From DTKY01 sp037440765 (lineage in GTDB: Bacteria; Acidobacteriota; Terriglobia; Bryobacterales; Bryobacteraceae): a DNA stretch of 8,831 nt. The stretch covers positions 1 through 8,831 of the forward strand of contig JBBITL010000128.1 in NCBI GenBank assembly GCA_037440765.1, given 5' to 3'. The notes under the pieces were generated by a model. It had not been told where the DNA came from. It did not search any database and worked only from the letters and a program-made list of their open reading frames with translations. Position numbers and translations under genes: made by a program. Below, in pieces: positions 6,140 through 8,831 of this stretch (position 1 is its first letter; every line of letters begins with the position of its first letter).

Positions 6140-7021
6140 ATGGACGGCGTTCTGGTAGTGGATAAGCCCGAGGGCTGGACCTCGCACGATGCGGTGAACA
6201 AGGTCAGACGGCTGGCGGGCATCCGGCGGGTCGGCCACCTGGGCACACTCGACCCGATGGCTACGGGCGTTCTGCCGCTGGTGCTGGGCAGGGCCACGCG
6301 GCTGGCCCAGTTCTACGTCCGCGCCGGTAAGACATATGACGCCGTGATTCGCTTTGGCCACGCCACCGATACTTACGACCGCGACGGGCAGCCAGCCGGG
6401 CCGGTGACCGAGCCGAGGTTCGGCCGGGCGCAACTGGAGACCGCACTAGAGGATTTCACCGGCCTGCTTCAGCAGACTCCGCCGCCGATCTCCGCCAAGA
6501 AGATCGACGGCACGCCGGCCTACAAGCTCGCCCGCAAGAACATACCCGTGGAGCTGAAGCCGGTCGAGGTCAGGGTCTATTCGCTGGATCTGTTGGACTT
6601 CGACGGCGCCGAAGCCCGCGTCCTGGTCCGGTGCAGCGCGGGGACCTACATGCGCGCCATCGCGCACGACCTGGGCCGCGCGCTAGGCTGCGGCGCGTTC
6701 CTCAAGAACCTGTGCCGCACCGCGTCAGGCGATTTCACTCTGGAGCAAGCGCGCGGCATTCCCGCGCTCGAAGCGATGTCCGGCGAAGGCCGCCTGGGCG
6801 ACGCTCTGATCCCCGCCTCGCAGTTGTTGCCCCAGTTTCCGTCAGAGACCCTGGACGCGCTGACGGCAAGCCAGGTCCGCCAGGGCCGCGACTTCCGGGT
6901 TTCGCCATTCCGCGTGCGGCCCGCCACGCGCTACGTCAAGGCGCTCAGCGAGCAGGGAGAACTGCTGGCGATCGGCGAAATGAAGCTGCCCAACGTGTAT
7001 CACCCGTTCCTGGTGTTCTGA
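6140..7021 (+). CDS. truB: tRNA pseudouridine(55) synthase TruB
   Basis: This 293-residue cytoplasmic enzyme isomerises U55 to pseudouridine in the T-loop of tRNAs. It shows the family hallmarks: VDKPEGWTSHDAV (7-19), then HLGTLDPMATGVLPL (33-47) with the catalytic Asp38, then KTYDAVIRFGHATDTYDRDG, and CSAGTYMRAIAHDLGRALGC in the second half of the catalytic domain. The C-terminal part (about 230-293, ending in PNVYHPFLVF) fits the small accessory domain of bacterial TruB. Length is normal (E. coli TruB is about 314). The start ATG is unambiguous because the family begins only a few residues before the KPxGxTS motif. In many bacteria truB sits downstream of infB-rbfA; here it is divergent from an exporter and followed by an outer-membrane protein gene, so it is not in that operon. 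Confidence 0.96.
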   Translation: MDGVLVVDKPEGWTSHDAVNKVRRLAGIRRVGHLGTLDPMATGVLPLVLGRATRLAQFYVRAGKTYDAVIRFGHATDTYDRDGQPAGPVTEPRFGRAQLETALEDFTGLLQQTPPPISAKKIDGTPAYKLARKNIPVELKPVEVRVYSLDLLDFDGAEARVLVRCSAGTYMRAIAHDLGRALGCGAFLKNLCRTASGDFTLEQARGIPALEAMSGEGRLGDALIPASQLLPQFPSETLDALTASQVRQGRDFRVSPFRVRPATRYVKALSEQGELLAIGEMKLPNVYHPFLVF

Positions 7022-7025
7022 GGTT

Positions 7026-7077
7026 CGCTCGCTCAAGCTCGCGGTTCCGTGCCGGCGTAGAGCCGCGAGCGCGAGCG
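7026..7077 (+). terminator. Strong two-part hairpin just after truB
   Basis: Bases 7037-7047 pair with 7060-7070 (11 bp, one G-T wobble) around a 12-base loop. An outer 6-bp helix, CGCTCG (7026-7031) with CGAGCG (7072-7077), extends it beyond a small internal loop. It begins 5 nt after the truB stop. The stem is very stable, but no T-run follows, so it may be a T-less terminator, a 3'-end stabiliser, or a dispersed repeat unit. Confidence 0.45.
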
Positions 7078-7103
7078 CCGGGCGGGGAGGCAAGAAACTG
7101 TAA

Positions 7104-7125
7104 ACGAACGGGCATGCTCGTTCGT
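7104..7125. promoter_or_regulatory. 22-bp near-perfect palindrome, candidate operator of the outer-membrane barrel gene
   Basis: The element is ACGAACG-G-GCATGC-T-CGTTCGT: ten of eleven base pairs are symmetric about the centre at 7114/7115, the one mismatch being 7111 against 7118. It abuts a TATATT box (7127-7132) and lies 45 bp before the GTG at 7170, where a dimeric regulator would block or recruit polymerase. As RNA it could also fold into a hairpin, since the mismatch becomes a G-U pair, but no T-run follows. Confidence 0.5.
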
Positions 7126-7126
7126 A

Positions 7127-7132
7127 TATATT
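7127..7132 (+). promoter_or_regulatory. Candidate -10 box for the outer-membrane barrel gene
   Basis: TATATT matches TATAAT at five of six. It is in one of the few AT-rich stretches of the window. Initiation near 7139 would give a leader of about 31 nt before the GTG at 7170. The -35 position falls inside the palindrome (ACGAAC) and is poor, which would suit activator-dependent control. Confidence 0.4.
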
Positions 7133-7169
7133 AGGGAGATCGGACAGATTGCAGGGACCAGCACACTAC

Positions 7170-8831
7170 GTGAGAGGCTTCATACTGTGGTGGCTGGTGT
7201 CGCTGTCCCCGCTGGCGGCGCAGACCGAGCTTGAAAAGGCCGTGGCCGAGTTCAAGGCCCGCTCGGCGAGCCTGGGGCTAAGGACGGACAGCGCCACGGT
7301 CAAGACGGGCGCCGTCAAGGCGGCCACCCCCTGGCGCGGACGGATCTTCGAGAACTTCCGCAACGACTTCCTGGACGCCATCCCCCACGAGGTGGCGCAG
7401 CGCGGGGGAACCAAGTCGGTGCTGCGGCGCAACCAGTTCGGCTTCAACGTCTCCGGACCTGTCCTCATCCCCTGGCTCTACAAGGGCGGGCGCAGGACTT
7501 TCTTCTCGTTCTCCTATGAAGGCGTGCGCGACCGAACCGCCCGCTCGTTCCTTCAAACCATCGCCACGCTGCCGGAGCGGACGGGCGACTTCTCGGCCAC
7601 CGTGAACCAGGCGGGGGCCTTCCTGCCCGTCTACGATCCGGCCAGCACGCGCCCGAACCCGGATTTCGATCCGTCGCGGCCGGTCAGCCTCGACAACCTG
7701 GAGTACGTGCGGACGATCTTCCCCGGCAACCGGATCGACCCCGGCCGGCTGGAACCGGTCGCGCTCAAGGCACTGGAGTTTTACCCGGCGCCGAACACCG
7801 CCGCCGGCCCCTTCTTCCGGAACAACTATTTCCTGGTGACTCCGGAGACCAACAACGCCGATGGCGTGATCGCCAAGGTGGATCACAGCGTCCACGAGAA
7901 GCACCGGCTTTCGGTGAACATCAACGTCACAGACGGGCTCAGGGGCGCGGCCGCCCAGTTGCCGACCGCCGCCAACCCCGGCCAGCCGGACCGCAGATAC
8001 CAGAACCGTTCGGTTACCGTCGAGCACATTTACACCGTGTCTCCACAGGCCGTGAACACCGCCAGCTTCAGCGTCGAGCGCGAGCTCTCCGCCAGCGGCG
8101 AACAGGGGGAGCCGGATTACGCAGGCAGGCTCGGGCTGCGCGGCTCGAGCGCGCTGGCCTTCCCGGCTTTTGCTTTCTCTCCCTACGTGGCGATGGGCCG
8201 CTCCTACCCGCGCTCCCGCTTCGCGGGGGTGTTCCTGAACTGGCGCAACAGCCTTTCCGCCAAGCACGGCAAGCACAGCCTGACATTGTCGGTGTACTAT
8301 AACCGGGTTCAGTTGAACGCTTCCCAGTCGCCCTATCCCGCCGGCAGCTTTCGCTTTGAAGAGGGCTTGACCGGCCTGCCGGGCATCACCGGCACGGGGC
8401 ACAGCTTCGCCAGTTTCCTGCTGGGCATGGCGGGGTACGCCGAGAAGAGCTACGTGGTTTCGCCCTCATACTTCCGCGCGCAGTTCGGCAACCTCTCCCT
8501 GCGCGAGCAGTACCAGGCCGCCAGGAGCCTGACGATCACCCTGAACCTCAACCTGAACTACATGAGCCCGCGCTTTGAGAAGTACAACCGGCAGTCAAGC
8601 GTGGATCTGGCGGCCATCAACCCGGTCAACGGCCGCCCCGGAGCTATGGTCGTCACCGGCATGAACGGAGTGGGACGGGGACTTCAACGCCGCCGCCTTA
8701 CGCTGGGGCCCAGCGCAAGCCTCGCGTGGAACCCGCTGAACGACACGAAGACCGTGGTTCGCGCCAGCGCCTCCGTGGGCTTTGGCAACAGCCTGACGAG
8801 TTCGAACTGGGGAACACAGGCCTTCAACGCC
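7170..8831 (+). CDS. Plugless TonB-dependent-receptor-like (Oar-type) outer-membrane beta-barrel protein, 3' partial
   Basis: An open frame of 554 codons runs off the right edge. Residues 1-18 (MRGFILWWLVSLSPLAAQ) form a Sec signal peptide with likely cleavage after AAQ. After a short linker (about 19-55) the protein enters a barrel segment typical of acidobacterial Oar-like receptors: GRIFENFRNDFLDA (57-70), LRRNQFGFNVSGPV (85-98), FFSFSYEGVRDRT (111-123), then TLPERTGDFS and FPGNRIDPGRLEPVALKALE. Alternating aromatic/polar strands follow. In usual family members this region is preceded by a carboxypeptidase-regulatory-like domain and a TonB-box/plug domain, several hundred residues in all; both are absent here, and truB lies too close upstream to leave room. 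No ATG is available. I chose GTG 7170 because it lies downstream of a TATATT box; an in-frame TTG at 7149 with GGGAG 10 nt upstream is the alternative and adds seven residues. The substrate is unknown. Confidence 0.8.
   Translation, partial: MRGFILWWLVSLSPLAAQTELEKAVAEFKARSASLGLRTDSATVKTGAVKAATPWRGRIFENFRNDFLDAIPHEVAQRGGTKSVLRRNQFGFNVSGPVLIPWLYKGGRRTFFSFSYEGVRDRTARSFLQTIATLPERTGDFSATVNQAGAFLPVYDPASTRPNPDFDPSRPVSLDNLEYVRTIFPGNRIDPGRLEPVALKALEFYPAPNTAAGPFFRNNYFLVTPETNNADGVIAKVDHSVHEKHRLSVNINVTDGLRGAAAQLPTAANPGQPDRRYQNRSVTVEHIYTVSPQAVNTASFSVERELSASGEQGEPDYAGRLGLRGSSALAFPAFAFSPYVAMGRSYPRSRFAGVFLNWRNSLSAKHGKHSLTLSVYYNRVQLNASQSPYPAGSFRFEEGLTGLPGITGTGHSFASFLLGMAGYAEKSYVVSPSYFRAQFGNLSLREQYQAARSLTITLNLNLNYMSPRFEKYNRQSSVDLAAINPVNGRPGAMVVTGMNGVGRGLQRRRLTLGPSASLAWNPLNDTKTVVRASASVGFGNSLTSSNWGTQAFNA

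Noticed and set aside
7105..7124. Gram-positive-type LexA box reading of the palindrome (CGAAC ... GTTCG)
   Set aside because: That LexA box has four bases between the CGAAC and GTTCG arms; here there are ten, so the half-sites are on the wrong helical spacing.
7149..7170. TTG at 7149 as the start of the barrel protein
   Set aside because: It has a better-placed GGGAG, but a -10 at 7127-7132 would put that site upstream of the transcript start. I kept it as an alternative, not the main call.
7278..8402. 374-codon open frame on the minus strand opposite the outer-membrane barrel gene
   Set aside because: The plus strand is open from 7101 to the window edge, with a signal peptide and recognisable receptor motifs; the minus frame has no recognisable motif.

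Overview
The window is a GC-rich, compact bacterial chromosome segment that most resembles Acidobacteriota (Solibacter/Bryobacter-like). This is inferred from gene style, not from a marker gene. The clues are an Oar-like outer-membrane barrel with the FRNDFLDA, LRRNQFG and FFSFSYEG motifs seen in large acidobacterial TonB-dependent receptor families; an amino-acid-permease/universal-stress-type fusion; an exporter beginning with an 'EVLGKAYDARLMRRLL' N-terminus; and a small CxxC/CxxC zinc-ribbon protein.

Layout, left to right. (1) Bases 1-150 hold no recognisable gene, only small hairpins. (2) A near-consensus sigma70-type promoter (151-179) drives a 45-residue single-pass membrane protein (212-349, +). 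(3) That small gene overlaps tail-to-tail with cca (334-1698, -), a CCA-adding enzyme with an HD domain. (4) cca is divergent, by 23 bp, from a 738-residue APC permease with a cytoplasmic C-terminal domain (1722-3938, +). (5) The permease converges, 4 bp apart, with an 83-residue zinc-ribbon protein (3943-4194, -). (6) That protein lies downstream of a 612-residue MdlB/MsbA-type ABC exporter (4276-6114, -). (7) The exporter is divergent, by 25 bp, from truB (6140-7021, +). (8) A 148-bp gap holds a strong hairpin, a 22-bp near-perfect palindrome and a TATATT box. (9) An outer-membrane beta-barrel protein follows (7170 to the right edge, +, partial), with a signal peptide but no plug domain.

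The genes do not form one pathway. Two are RNA-maturation housekeeping genes (cca for tRNA 3' ends, truB for pseudouridine 55). Two are inner-membrane transporters (amino-acid-type uptake, lipid/drug-type export). The rest are two small uncharacterised proteins and an outer-membrane barrel. The layout alternates strands with almost no spacer: head-to-head gaps of 23 and 25 bp, and tail-to-tail spacing of -16 and +4 bp. Neighbouring transcripts probably overlap.

The points most worth a second look are the plugless TonB-receptor-like barrel and its palindromic upstream site, the 45-residue membrane protein with its own strong promoter, the permease fused to a sensory-looking domain, and the symmetric promoter candidate between the exporter and truB. 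I found no CRISPR array, transposon, tRNA or rRNA gene.
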